Source of the DNA: an uncultured Spirochaetaceae bacterium
GTDB taxonomy: Bacteria > Spirochaetota > Spirochaetia > Sphaerochaetales > Sphaerochaetaceae
Length of the DNA stretch: 64,000 nt
Reading direction: 5' to 3'
Assembly (NCBI GenBank): GCA_900315435.1
Contig: OMYY01000011.1
Span: 1 to 64,000, forward strand
Part shown: piece by piece, positions 25,442 through 34,252 of the stretch
How the letters are laid out: each line of letters begins with the position of its first letter
Position numbering within the stretch: position 1 is the stretch's first letter
Translations under genes and position numbers: made by a program
Notes under the pieces: model-generated
Databases searched by the model: none
What the model was told of the DNA's origin: nothing
What the model saw: the letters and a program-made list of their open reading frames with translations, nothing else

Positions 25442-26673
25442 GAGACATCGACGTGCTGATCATCGGTGGCGGACCAGCGGGCCTTGCCGCGGCAATCGCC
25501 CTGGAGAAGGCGGGGATCCGGAACATCCTGGTTGTCGAGCGGGAGAGACAGCTCGGTGGAATCCTGCGGCAGTGCATCCATGACGGTTTCGGACTGACCC
25601 GGTTTGGGGAGATGCTGAGCGGGCCCGAGTATGCCCAGCGCTTCATCGACGAGGTGGTGGAGCGTAAGGTTCCCTATCTGCTTGGTGCTGCCGTCACCGA
25701 GGTGACACCCCAGCGGCAGGTCACCTATGTCTCCCCTGCGGGAGTGGAGACCGTCCAGGCCAAGGCGGTGGTCTTCGCCATGGGATGCCGCGAGCGCCCT
25801 CGTGGAGCTCTCGCCATCCCCGGAGAGCGTCCCAGCGGAGTCTTCACCGCAGGAACCGCCCAGAACGCGATCAACCTGCAGAACAAGATGGTCGGCAAAG
25901 AGGTGGTGATCCTCGGCAGCGGGGACATCGGCATGATCATGGCCCGTCGCCTGACGCTGGAGGGAGCCCACGTGAAAGGCGTCTATGAGATCCAGCCGAT
26001 TCCCAGCGGGTTGCCCCGGAATATCCAGCAATGCCTGGATGATTACGGGATTCCACTCCACCTCAGCCATACCGTGACGGATATCCACGGAGCATCGAGG
26101 CTGACGGGAGTGACGGTCAGCCAGGTAGATCGGAACCTCAGGCCAATCAAGGGTACCGAGGAGGAGATTCCCTGCGATACGTTGATCCTTTCCGTCGGGC
26201 TGATTCCCGAGAACGAGCTGGCACGGAAGGCCGGCATCACTTTGGACCGGCATACCCATGGCGCGGTTGTGGACCAATGGATGCAGTGCGACAAGCCCGG
26301 TTTTTTCGCCTGCGGAAACGTGCTGCACGTCCATGACCTGGTCGATTTCGTCTCTCTCGAAGCGGAAAAGACCGCCAGCGCCGTAGCCCGCTTCCTCCGC
26401 GAGGGAAGCCTTCCGGCCTGTCCGGTCCAGGTCACCGCGGGAGCAGGGCTGAACCATGTGCTGCCCGCGTCGATTTCCGGTGACGAGGATGTCACCTTCT
26501 CGATGCGCCCATCGGGTAAACTCATTGACGGAACCCTGAAGGTGACGCAAAACGGAAGGGTGCTGTACCAGAAGCGCCTGAGGAAAGCCCTTCCCGCCGT
26601 CATGATCGAGGTGACGGTGAAGCGCCAAGCCTTCCAGAAGGAAGGGAATGTGGAGGTGAGCCTGACATGCTGA
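25438..26673 (+). CDS. FAD/NAD(P)-dependent oxidoreductase, second subunit
   Basis: A 411-residue flavoprotein with two nucleotide-binding folds: VLIIGGGPAGLAAAIAL for FAD near the start, and VVILGSGDIGMIMARRL near residue 155 for NAD(P). A closing FAD motif, GFFACGNVLHVHDL, is near 285. It is the middle gene of the three-gene set GlpA-like / FAD oxidoreductase / DUF1667 seen in many anaerobes and probably passes electrons between the dehydrogenase and a carrier. It overlaps both neighbours (4 and 7 bases). Confidence 0.85.
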   Translation: MRDIDVLIIGGGPAGLAAAIALEKAGIRNILVVERERQLGGILRQCIHDGFGLTRFGEMLSGPEYAQRFIDEVVERKVPYLLGAAVTEVTPQRQVTYVSPAGVETVQAKAVVFAMGCRERPRGALAIPGERPSGVFTAGTAQNAINLQNKMVGKEVVILGSGDIGMIMARRLTLEGAHVKGVYEIQPIPSGLPRNIQQCLDDYGIPLHLSHTVTDIHGASRLTGVTVSQVDRNLRPIKGTEEEIPCDTLILSVGLIPENELARKAGITLDRHTHGAVVDQWMQCDKPGFFACGNVLHVHDLVDFVSLEAEKTASAVARFLREGSLPACPVQVTAGAGLNHVLPASISGDEDVTFSMRPSGKLIDGTLKVTQNGRVLYQKRLRKALPAVMIEVTVKRQAFQKEGNVEVSLTC

Positions 26674-27053
26674 AGACCTTTACCTGTATCCGTTGTCCGA
26701 ACGGGTGCGAAGTGGCTGTAGACACCCAATCGTTCGAGACCCTGGGAAACCTTTGCCCCAAGGGGGCGGAGTACGCCAGGGAGGAATTGACTGGGCCGAT
26801 GCGTACCATCGCCTCCTCGATGCTTGTGGAGGGTGGCGACCATCCGCTGGTCAGCGTCAGGCTGAGCAAGCCTGTTCCCAAGGCCCGGATCTTTCCGGTG
26901 ATGGAACAGATCCGGAAGGCGAAGGCCCAGGCCCCGGTCAAGGCGGGAACGGTGTTGATTCCCGACGTGCTGGGTCTCGGTAGCGACGTGATCGCCACCA
27001 CGAGCGTCGCCAAGGCCTGTCCCGCTGTTGACACGACGTCACGGGAAGGGTGA
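26667..27053 (+). CDS. DUF1667 protein, small metal-binding subunit of the oxidoreductase set
   Basis: A 128-residue protein with four early cysteines (7, 10, 14 and 30; FTCIRCPNGC and GNLCPKG), which looks like an iron-sulfur or zinc site. This arrangement and its place as third gene are those of DUF1667, found with GlpA-like dehydrogenases. It may be an electron-transfer subunit. It overlaps the previous stop by 7 bases. A weak imperfect hairpin (27064-27083), followed by CTTTT, could end the operon. Confidence 0.85.
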   Translation: MLKTFTCIRCPNGCEVAVDTQSFETLGNLCPKGAEYAREELTGPMRTIASSMLVEGGDHPLVSVRLSKPVPKARIFPVMEQIRKAKAQAPVKAGTVLIPDVLGLGSDVIATTSVAKACPAVDTTSREG

Positions 27054-27107
27054 ATGTAACGATAGGGCCATGATATCGTGTCCCGATCTTTTCTGTGGGA
27101 GGAATCT

Positions 27108-27623
27108 ATGCATTTCATGGAAGTGGTTGCCAACCGGTTTTCTTGCAAGAAGTATGACGGGTCCAGGCCTGTGGAGCCGGAGAAGCTGCGGGCGGTACTG
27201 GAGGCCGGACGTCTTGCCCCTACGGCGAAGAACCTGCAGGAGCAGCACGTCTATGTCGTGCAGTCCCCCGAGGAACTCGCGAAGATCGACAGCGTCACGC
27301 CGTGCCGGTACGGTGCGCCGACCTGCCTGGTCGTCACCTATGACAAAAACCATGTCTTCACCTATCCTGGCGGCCAGCGCGACTCGGGAGTGGAGGACGC
27401 GGCGATTGTCGCCACCCATATGCTTCTTGCTTCTGCGAATGCGGGATTGGATAGTTGCTGGGTGAACTTCTTCGACCCGGAGAAGGTAAAGGAAGCGCTT
27501 GCCCTTTCCGAAAGCGAGGAGGTGGTGATGATTCTGGACCTCGGCTACGGAGCCGCAGGAACCAAACCGCTGGCGAACCACGCCAGCCGGAAACCGCTCT
27601 CCGAAACGGTTTCGTACCGGTAG
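27108..27623 (+). CDS. Nitroreductase-family flavoprotein
   Basis: A 171-residue FMN-dependent nitroreductase-fold protein. It begins with the phosphate-binding VVANRFSCKKYDGSRPV and contains the 'L-x-P-T-A-K-N-x-Q' segment at about residue 40, with ATHMLLASANAGLDSCWVNF in the second half. Such short members reduce nitro compounds, quinones or flavins. The true substrate is unknown. I chose the ATG at 27108 for its GGGAGGA ribosome site. A terminator follows nine bases after the stop. Confidence 0.88.
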   Translation: MHFMEVVANRFSCKKYDGSRPVEPEKLRAVLEAGRLAPTAKNLQEQHVYVVQSPEELAKIDSVTPCRYGAPTCLVVTYDKNHVFTYPGGQRDSGVEDAAIVATHMLLASANAGLDSCWVNFFDPEKVKEALALSESEEVVMILDLGYGAAGTKPLANHASRKPLSETVSYR

Positions 27624-27631
27624 GCTTCTCG

Positions 27632-27662
27632 GCGGCGTTCCGACAGGAATGCCGCTTGTCCT
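27632..27662 (+). terminator. Terminator of the nitroreductase gene
   Basis: A ten-pair stem GCGGCGTTCC / GGAATGCCGC (27632-27641 with 27646-27655) around a GACA loop, then TTGTCCT. The tail is weak. Confidence 0.65.
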
Positions 27663-27725
27663 ATTTCGGGGCGTCGGTGGATTTCTCTGCTTTTGGGCTC
27701 GCGTCATCTGGAAGAAATTCTCATC

Positions 27726-27755
27726 TTGATGTGGTTAGCACTTCCTAACTATACT
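27726..27755 (+). promoter_or_regulatory. Promoter of RND cassette 2
   Basis: TTGATG (27726-27731), an 18-base spacer and TATACT (27750-27755). The spacer holds an inverted repeat GTTAG-N6-CTAAC (27734-27749), which could bind a regulator. Confidence 0.6.
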
Positions 27756-27804
27756 GAAGGGGCAGTCGGTTTGCATTCCCGCAACCTGATAGTCTTGGAG
27801 GTCT

Positions 27805-30162
27805 ATGCGGATTACAAGCATCAATGGCGTCTTCCGGAGCATAGGGACGTGGCAAGTCGCCCATCGCTGGCCTTTGCTGGTTGTTACCGTTCTTATCTCG
27901 CTTTTCTGTCTTGCGGGTATCCCCCGTGCCAAATTTTCCAACCAGTCCGACGATTGGTTTGACGACACAGAGAAGGTGAAGGTCGATTCCGACCATTTCA
28001 AGGATATTTTTGGAAATGACGACTCGGTGATGGTGCTGGTGCAGGCCTCTGATGTGTTCGCCCCCGAGGTGCTCCAGGCGATCGACCAGTTGGGGGACGA
28101 GTTGCTTGCCTCCGTTCCTTACGCTGACAAGGTGACCAGCCTTACCACCGTGTCGGTGCCTACCGGAACCGAAGAAGGGTTTGAGGTTTCCAGTCCGTTC
28201 GCCGACGGAATACCTGACGACCCCAAGTTGCTGGCGGAGAAGAAGGCGTTCCTGCTGGGCAAGTCCTCGCTGAAAGACCATCTGGTCAGCAGTGACGCTA
28301 CACAGACATGGGTTGTGCTTTCGCTGTTCCCTTACGACACCGACTCCGAGGAGGCGATGATCAGAGTGGGCGACGCGGCACGCGGTGTGCTTGCGTCGGG
28401 CCGGTATACGAGCAGTCTGTATACGATGAAGGCGACCGGGATGTCCTATACCGAGGCGGAAGAGCATATCGTGGTCGACCACGAGACACGGGTCAGGGTG
28501 ATGGGGGGCTTTGGCGTCATGCTGCTCTGCCTCGTCATTCTTGTCCACTCTCTCCGGGGAGTGGTGATTCCCATCCTTGCCACGTTCCTCGGTATCGGGT
28601 CTGTCTTCGGTCTTTCCGGCTGGCTCGGGGTGGAAGGAAACTCCACTTTGGTCACCTTGCCGATTTTGCTCGGGATGGCCCTTTCGGTAGGCTACGCGAT
28701 CCACCTGATCGATGCCTTCCGCACCCATTTCCGACAAAGCTGCAGGCGGCGCCAGTCGGCGATAGACGCCGTCAGCGAGTGTGGGTGGCCGATTCTCTTT
28801 ACCGTGCTGACAACGATGGTCTCGTTGCTTTCTTTTCTGCTGGCCGACATGAAGCCGATGCGGTGGCTCGGCAGTATATCGGCGGCTGTGGTTCTTGCCG
28901 TCTATCTGTTCGTGATGGTGTTGGTTCCGGTCTTCATGAGTTTCGGCCGGGACAGGGTGCCAAGCCCGGAAGAGGTAGCCACCCAAGGAGCTACCCGGGC
29001 CGATCTGCTCTTCGGCCGTTTCGGACGGGTGGTCATTGCCAGAAGTCCACTTGTCATCGCCATCTCCATAGCGGTCATTGCCTGGTCGATTCCGGGACTG
29101 GCGCGCACGCATGTCAACATGGACTATACGCAGATGATGGGGAAACGGATTCCGTATGTCGCGAGAATGCTTGATATCCTCAATTCCAAACTGGGGAGCC
29201 AGTACAGCTACGATGTGCTGGTCGAATGCCCTCAGGAAGGAGCTTTCAAACAGGCTGGGACGATGGAGGCATTGGACCGGTTTGAGCGCTATCTGGGCGC
29301 TTTGAGCCAGACAAAGGTCACTGACGGCCAGCCCCGTACCACAAGTGTGGTACGCCTGGTCAAAGAGATGCACAGGACTTTGAACGGGGATGATGAGGCC
29401 TGTTACGCGATTCCTGAGGATGACGACCTGCTGTCGCAGGAACTTTTCTTGTACGAGATATCAGATCCCGAAACCTTGTTCGATGAGCTGGACGAGGACT
29501 ATCGGTACGCGCATATCCATGTGGAGCTCAATGGGTACGATGCCAACCAGATTCTCAAGGACATATCCAGTGCCAAGGACTATGGACAAAGCCTTTTCCC
29601 GGGAGCCAAGGTTTCGGTTATCGGGCAGGTGGTCGAGTACGCGGCGATGAACGGCAAGGTGGTCATCGGCGAGCTCAAGTCCTTTGGCGGGTCCTTGGTG
29701 GTTGTCGCCATCCTGCTGATGGTGGTCTTCCAGTCGGTCCTGACCGGTCTGGTCGCCATGATTCCCAACATCGTTCCGGTCCTGCTGGTAGGAGGGGCGA
29801 TGGGGTGGACGAACACGCCGCTGGACATGATGACCATGACCATCATGCCGATGATCCTCGGTATCGCCGTCGATGACACAATCCACCTGACGACCCGTAT
29901 CCGCTTCGAGATGGAGGATGGAACGACGACAGGCGCCATGGCGGTGGAGCGGTCGTTCCGGGAAATCGGCAAGACGATGGGCATGACCACGCTGATTCTC
30001 TGCTCGATGTTCCTCGTCTATTGCTTCAGTCCGATGATGGCTCTTCTTCGTATCGGCGTCCTTTCCATCATCGGTCTTGGCTCCGCTCTCGCGGCCGACT
30101 ACACGCTGACGCCGGTATTGATCAATCTGCTTTCCAAACGCAAAGGAAAGAGGGAGGAGTGA
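27805..30162 (+). CDS. RND/MMPL-superfamily inner-membrane transporter, cassette 2
   Basis: A 785-residue pump paralogous to the one at 1030: an N-terminal helix (about 25-42, LLVVTVLISLFCLAGI), a periplasmic domain, six helices (about 235-380), a second leading helix near 415, a second periplasmic domain, and a final bundle from about residue 630 to 780 with the GIAVDDTIHLTTR stretch typical of COG1033 pumps. It lacks the PSFGDD repeats of the first paralogue and is about 145 residues shorter, mostly in the second loop. GGAGG ribosome site. A LolA-like gene and a barrel gene follow immediately. Confidence 0.9.
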   Translation: MRITSINGVFRSIGTWQVAHRWPLLVVTVLISLFCLAGIPRAKFSNQSDDWFDDTEKVKVDSDHFKDIFGNDDSVMVLVQASDVFAPEVLQAIDQLGDELLASVPYADKVTSLTTVSVPTGTEEGFEVSSPFADGIPDDPKLLAEKKAFLLGKSSLKDHLVSSDATQTWVVLSLFPYDTDSEEAMIRVGDAARGVLASGRYTSSLYTMKATGMSYTEAEEHIVVDHETRVRVMGGFGVMLLCLVILVHSLRGVVIPILATFLGIGSVFGLSGWLGVEGNSTLVTLPILLGMALSVGYAIHLIDAFRTHFRQSCRRRQSAIDAVSECGWPILFTVLTTMVSLLSFLLADMKPMRWLGSISAAVVLAVYLFVMVLVPVFMSFGRDRVPSPEEVATQGATRADLLFGRFGRVVIARSPLVIAISIAVIAWSIPGLARTHVNMDYTQMMGKRIPYVARMLDILNSKLGSQYSYDVLVECPQEGAFKQAGTMEALDRFERYLGALSQTKVTDGQPRTTSVVRLVKEMHRTLNGDDEACYAIPEDDDLLSQELFLYEISDPETLFDELDEDYRYAHIHVELNGYDANQILKDISSAKDYGQSLFPGAKVSVIGQVVEYAAMNGKVVIGELKSFGGSLVVVAILLMVVFQSVLTGLVAMIPNIVPVLLVGGAMGWTNTPLDMMTMTIMPMILGIAVDDTIHLTTRIRFEMEDGTTTGAMAVERSFREIGKTMGMTTLILCSMFLVYCFSPMMALLRIGVLSIIGLGSALAADYTLTPVLINLLSKRKGKREE

Positions 30163-30166
30163 AGAA

Positions 30167-30946
30167 ATGCGCAACATCTTGCTGATGGTTGTCCTGCTTG
30201 CCGTCAGGGGCGTTTTCGCCCATGCGGAGCCTTTGACAGGATACGAAATCGCCAAGCGTTCCGACGAGATTCCTGAAGGGACGACCTGTCAGGAGACAGC
30301 GACGATGACACTGGTCAACAAAAAGGGGAAGAGCCGGGTACGGGTCATCTCGATGTCCTCCAAGGACTATGGAGACGTGAAGAAGTCCGTCTTGGTCTTC
30401 TCCCAACCAAAGGACGTGGCAGGAGTGGCTTACCTGATGTTCGAGTGGGACGACGAGGACAGGGACAACGACTGCTGGCTCTACCTTCCTGCCATGAAAA
30501 AGGTCAGGCGAATCAGTGGCTCTGGCAGGGAGGAGGACTTCATGGGAACCGATTTCACCTACGACGACATGGGCGACCGGGGTGTGGAGAAAGATATCTT
30601 TACCTTGCTTGGCGAGGAGGATGTCGATGGACAGCCCTGCTACAAGGTCCAGGCGGTGGCGAAGGACAGTGCCGAACGGAATCCCCGAAGGATCGAATGG
30701 TACCGTACCAGCGATTGCCTGTTGCTCAAGGTGGAGCTCTACGACCGACAGGACATGCTGGAACGGGTGATGGTCTCGGAGGATATCCAGACAATCGACG
30801 GGTACCTGACCATAGGGAAAATGACGATCCAGAACGCGCAGACCGGCCACAAGACCATTCTGGAAATGTCTGACGTAGCCTATGACCAGAGCCTGGACGA
30901 TTCCTTGTTCACGGTGGCGACAATCGAGCGGGGAAACCTCTTGTGA
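30167..30946 (+). CDS. LolA-like outer-membrane lipoprotein-sorting family protein, cassette 2
   Basis: A 259-residue exported COG2834-type protein (signal peptide about 1-22, cut near AHA). It shares the marks of the cassette 1 protein: the W-L-Y-L-P / R-R-I block and FMGTDFTYDDM, then an 'A-Q-T-G-H-K-T' strand near the end. This family has the LolA/LolB fold that shields acyl chains. The start lies four bases after the pump's stop, and its stop overlaps the barrel's GTG start. It probably carries the pump's substrate through the periplasm. Confidence 0.85.
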   Translation: MRNILLMVVLLAVRGVFAHAEPLTGYEIAKRSDEIPEGTTCQETATMTLVNKKGKSRVRVISMSSKDYGDVKKSVLVFSQPKDVAGVAYLMFEWDDEDRDNDCWLYLPAMKKVRRISGSGREEDFMGTDFTYDDMGDRGVEKDIFTLLGEEDVDGQPCYKVQAVAKDSAERNPRRIEWYRTSDCLLLKVELYDRQDMLERVMVSEDIQTIDGYLTIGKMTIQNAQTGHKTILEMSDVAYDQSLDDSLFTVATIERGNLL

Positions 30947-32115
30947 GACGCGCCCTGCTGCTTCTTTGGGGGAACCTTTTCCTTGCTTTCCCGCTCTTTC
31001 CCCTCCAGATGGTTCCCAAAGGGAAGGTAGCGGTGGTGCAGGCGGCGGGAAAGGGGGGAAAGATCCGGTCCTCCCTCCTTTCGATGGAAGGCGAGCTTCG
31101 CGTCTCTTCAGGGGAGACCTTGTTCTATGGGGATGGGTCGCTGGAGGTGGACGCGCTGGCCAACCAGACGGACGGTCAGGTCAGGGAAGCCTGGTTCGAC
31201 TACAGCGAGGGCTGGTTCTCCTTCCGTGTCGGACGGCAGATTGCCGCCTGGGGCGAGGCCGACGGGGTAAGGATCACCGATGTGCTTTCCTCCCGTGATC
31301 TCCATACCCTCTATCAGGACGACAAGCTCGCCATCGACGCGCTCAGGCTGACCGGCTCTTGGGCCAGCCATAGCTTCGATTTCTACTGGATTCCCATGTT
31401 CCGCGTCGCCCGGCTTCCCGGGGATGGCAACCCCTTGGCGGAACTTGATGCCTACCGTATCCTTTCCCTCCTTGACCGGCAGGAACCTGAACGGGAACTT
31501 GCCCATGGTTCCTACGCGGTGCGGTTTGCCAGTAGGACACCGATGATTGACTACGCTTTCTACGGATACTGGGGGTACAATGACCTGCCCATCGTGGATA
31601 TCGGAAAAGGAATGGCCGTGTACGAGCGTATGGGCATGGTCGGCTTTGATGCCGATATGCCGGTCGGTTCCTTTGTGTTCCGTATGGAAGGTGCCTGGTA
31701 TCCTTGGCAGGCGCTCCAGCGAAAGGACCTTGGAGGTAGCGAGCGGAGGAACCAGATCCAGGCTCTGGCAGGTATGGACTGGATGCAAGGTGGCTGGTCG
31801 TTGACCCTGCAGTATGCTTGTGATCTGGTTCTAGGGAGGACATCAGGGCTGAATCACGAGCGCTACGAGCACAAGGCGACCATCTCGCTTTCCCGGTCGC
31901 TTTGCGACGACCTGCTCGATCTCTCGCTAGAGGCGGCGGCCGGCCTGAACGACCTTGACAGCGTCTGGCATGCGAGCATGGCATATGACGTCACTGACGA
32001 CCTTGCCATCGAAGGCGGTTGGTACCTGTTCCTGGAAGGACCAGAAAGGACGGGGACATACGGCACGTATCGAGACTATTCCATGGCGTACGCGAAGGCG
32101 ACATACCAGTTCTGA
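30943..32115 (+). CDS. DUF1302-like outer-membrane beta-barrel, cassette 2
   Basis: A 390-residue exported barrel starting at GTG, overlapping the previous gene as GTGA. It has a hydrophobic signal (LLLLWGNLFLAFPLFP) and ends in phenylalanine (YAKATYQF). The block FSFRVGRQIAAWGEADGVRI matches the DUF1302-type 'G-R-Q-x-x-x-W-G-E' signature better than the first paralogue does. It has no PSF repeats. It probably receives or releases the hydrophobic cargo at the outer membrane. Confidence 0.75.
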   Translation: MRRALLLLWGNLFLAFPLFPLQMVPKGKVAVVQAAGKGGKIRSSLLSMEGELRVSSGETLFYGDGSLEVDALANQTDGQVREAWFDYSEGWFSFRVGRQIAAWGEADGVRITDVLSSRDLHTLYQDDKLAIDALRLTGSWASHSFDFYWIPMFRVARLPGDGNPLAELDAYRILSLLDRQEPERELAHGSYAVRFASRTPMIDYAFYGYWGYNDLPIVDIGKGMAVYERMGMVGFDADMPVGSFVFRMEGAWYPWQALQRKDLGGSERRNQIQALAGMDWMQGGWSLTLQYACDLVLGRTSGLNHERYEHKATISLSRSLCDDLLDLSLEAAAGLNDLDSVWHASMAYDVTDDLAIEGGWYLFLEGPERTGTYGTYRDYSMAYAKATYQF

Positions 32116-32203
32116 AGGTAAAGAATCCTGTAGTTTGGATCCTTGGGCATAGGGACATGCGTGGGAAGCAAAGAACGCCTTACCGTTCCAAGGGGAGTGT
32201 TTC

Positions 32204-32772
32204 ATGCGCCGCACACGGATTCTTCGCATTAGTCTTGCCTTCAGGATCCTCATGCTGGCGAGTTGCGTTTCTACCGAAAGACCGGCCACGGATGGAGGAC
32301 AGGCTTTGTCTACCCAGCCGAGGAGAAGGCCGAGCGATGTTCTTTCCTGACCGCCGCATCCCGCGAGGGTGACATCTCCGCCATGGAGGAACCCGGTCAT
32401 GCCTATCAGACGGTGAAAATTGGCGTACAGGATGACAATCTGGCCTTTTCCCTGCTGAAGCAGTCCGCGGAAAGAGGGTAATGCGATGGATGAGCTCGCG
32501 CTCTTGTATATCCTTGGCGTTGGGACGCCAAAGGCTTATAAAGCCGGTTTCCAATGGTTTCAAACGTGGCGGATTCCGGCGACATGAAGGCACACCGTTA
32601 CCTTGGCTTGCACTACGAACTGGAAATCGGAACTGCAATCAACTACCAGAAGACGGCCGAGTAGTACCAACTGGCGGCTGACCGCGGGGACATCACCGCG
32701 AACTGCCTGCTCGGATCGCTCTATGAACGGGGACTCGGCGTGCCGCAGGACTACGCAAAAGCCATTGTGTGA
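32204..32772 (+). pseudogene. Broken Sel1-repeat lipoprotein gene
   Basis: The start is MRRTRILRISLAFRI, with a lipobox-like LASC. After that the Sel1/TPR-like repeat protein continues in other frames: LTAASREGDISAMEE and LAFSLLKQSAERG, then AMDELALLYILGVG, then KAHRYLGLHYELEIG, an internal TAG, and YQLAADRGDI ... YERGLGVPQDYAKA. At least two frameshifts and several stops interrupt it. The intact gene would have been a secreted Sel1 lipoprotein of about 190 residues or more. The decay is clear in the sequence. Confidence 0.8.
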
Positions 32773-32949
32773 AGCAAGACTCGTTGAAAGCCGGGCAGCT
32801 GAGGCTGGAAGCGACCGCCCGAGGCTACGGTTTTCCCCAATAACCGCAAGGGTATCGGATTACCGGGGAACTGCCAACGTTGTACTCCCGCCTACAAGAT
32901 GAGAAGAATGGGTACGATGTGAAGAGAAGCCCTGCATTTTATTGGCTCT

Positions 32950-33156
32950 TCACGTTTCCTTGGGGGATAGGGAGCCGAGATCGGGGATGGGAATGGAACG
33001 GATTGTGGTGAAGAAGTAATCGTCGTCGCGGTATCCGTAGCCGATCCGCTTCGCCACCTGTATCCGGTTGTTGAACCCCTCGAGCTTGCCGGTGCTGATG
33101 CTGTGCCGAGGACCTCTTTGCCGTACTGGGTGCATGTGGTAGCGGTGGCAATGCAC
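32950..33156 (-). mobile_element. Remnant of an ISL3-like transposase
   Basis: The minus-strand frame carries GKLEGFNNRIQVAKRIGYG, then YRDDDYFFTTIRS, the characteristic C-terminal end of ISL3-family transposases ('K-x-E-G-x-N-N-x-I-K-x-x-K-R-x-x-Y-G-Y-R'). The residues before GKLEG do not fit the family and the rest of the gene is missing, so only the last 50 or so codons survive. No terminal inverted repeats were seen. Confidence 0.7.
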
Positions 33157-33468
33157 CTCAAGGGCCTGGGTCGTGCCATACCGTCACGCCGTGGTCATGG
33201 ACATGCATCCTGCGGGCATTCGACCGTGCCTGTCTGCCTTGTGCCGGAGAATGGCAGAATCAGGCGCCTTTTCTGTTGGTCTAACCGCAAAGAGCCGCAC
33301 TGGAAGTGCTGACACGAACGGTGGATCCGGGTATCTTGTGAGTTTGGCATGTCTGTATGGTTTTCCTTTTTTGAGTGGTAACCAAAATGGAACCAGACAA
33401 CGTGCTCTTTTTGCAACTATTGCGGTACCCTATGTTCCTCATCCCCCAACTTTCCGTGAACTCAATAT
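33157..33468. other. Intergenic region between the IS remnant and the integrative element
   Basis: About 310 bases with no recognisable gene on either strand. It probably holds decayed transposon DNA and perhaps the left end of the tRNA-Gly element, but I could not find a copy of the tRNA 3' end here. Confidence 0.4.
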
Positions 33469-33663
33469 ATGAGTATGAAGACATCTAAAGGTGACTATTT
33501 GCAAGTCAAGGTAGGCATAGATACTGCCGAACGCGAAAAAGCAAGAGTTCTCGCCCGTTCCAAGGGCATGACATTTCAGGGCTTTGTAGGCCAGCTGATC
33601 AAGCGTGAGCTTGCGAAGAGCCAGCACGAGCAATTGTCAGCCGAGGGGGAGAGCCATGAGTGA
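33469..33663 (+). CDS. Small ribbon-helix-helix-like protein
   Basis: A 64-residue protein whose core YLQVKVGIDTAEREKARVLA, followed by RSKGMTFQGFVGQLIKREL, looks like a strand plus two helices of an Arc/MetJ-type DNA-binding domain. A second gene at 34091 has the same plan (ITLYVRMTHEDRERLKELVR ... GMTLSGYLGLLLKREL), so they are paralogues. No Shine-Dalgarno site is seen. It probably regulates the element. It overlaps nothing but ends four bases before the convergent XRE gene. Confidence 0.6.
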   Translation: MSMKTSKGDYLQVKVGIDTAEREKARVLARSKGMTFQGFVGQLIKRELAKSQHEQLSAEGESHE

Positions 33664-33667
33664 GCGG

Positions 33668-34000
33668 TCAACGCCCCGATGCAAGTCCGTTGACCATCTT
33701 CCTCACAGTGTCGAGCTGTTGGGTGTCGAGGGAGACAAGCATATCGGCGATTTCCCGGATGGCTTGTGGGTAAGGCACGTCAGGCGTACCGGTAAGAAGA
33801 TGCTCCACAGACGTTCCAAGCACACGTGCTATGGCGACGGCATCAATGGTGGTAGGGAGCTGCATGTCGGAACGCATCTCGTTGAGGCGCTGCTGCTTGA
33901 TGCCGGCCTTCAGGGCAAGCTCCTTGTAGGTGGGAACGCCTGCGTTCCTCATCGCCTTGTCTACGCACTTCCAGAATGTGGCGGCATATTCGGGATTCAT
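33668..34000 (-). CDS. XRE-type helix-turn-helix regulator, phage-repressor-like
   Basis: A 110-residue protein with an N-terminal HTH (TYKELALKAGIKQQRLNEMR, then TTIDAVAIARVLGTSVEHLL), like small cI/Cro-type repressors, and a C-terminal helical tail (about 80-110) perhaps for dimers. It is divergent from the RHH gene at 34091, with a 90-base control region between them, as in phage or satellite lysogeny switches. Confidence 0.8.
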   Translation of the reverse strand: MNPEYAATFWKCVDKAMRNAGVPTYKELALKAGIKQQRLNEMRSDMQLPTTIDAVAIARVLGTSVEHLLTGTPDVPYPQAIREIADMLVSLDTQQLDTVRKMVNGLASGR

Positions 34001-34055
34001 GGGAACAGCTTCGCACGTTTATGGGAAAAACCCAACAAAAAGAGGATAAAAACGC

Positions 34056-34083
34056 TTGACTTGTTGGATAAATCCTATACAAA
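34056..34083 (+). promoter_or_regulatory. Promoter of the second RHH gene, 7 bases before its start codon
   Basis: TTGACT (34056-34061), a 16-base spacer and TACAAA (34078-34083), then 7 bases to ATG 34091. An overlapping TATACA is an alternative -10. No clear ribosome site. Confidence 0.5.
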
Positions 34084-34090
34084 TAGGGGT

Positions 34091-34252
34091 ATGACATTGG
34101 AAAAATCCCACATAACGCTGTATGTGCGGATGACGCACGAGGACAGGGAGCGGCTGAAGGAACTGGTAAGGGAGAAGGGGATGACCTTGTCCGGATATCT
34201 CGGCCTTCTGCTGAAGCGTGAGCTTGCCGCATCCAGGGAGGAGAAAACATGA
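34091..34252 (+). CDS. Small ribbon-helix-helix-like protein, paralogue of the 33469 gene
   Basis: A 53-residue protein: strand ITLYVRMTHEDRERL, helix, turn at EKGMTLSGY, helix LGLLLKRELAASRE. The near-identical layout to 33469-33663 shows duplication. It is divergent from the XRE repressor and is followed by a tiny gene through an ATGA overlap. It probably acts as the counter-regulator of the element's switch. Confidence 0.6.
   Translation: MTLEKSHITLYVRMTHEDRERLKELVREKGMTLSGYLGLLLKRELAASREEKT

Noticed and set aside
33605-34252. A 215-codon frame linking the two RHH genes
   Set aside because: The middle part is the antisense shadow of the XRE regulator. Only the last 53 codons, from 34091, look like protein.
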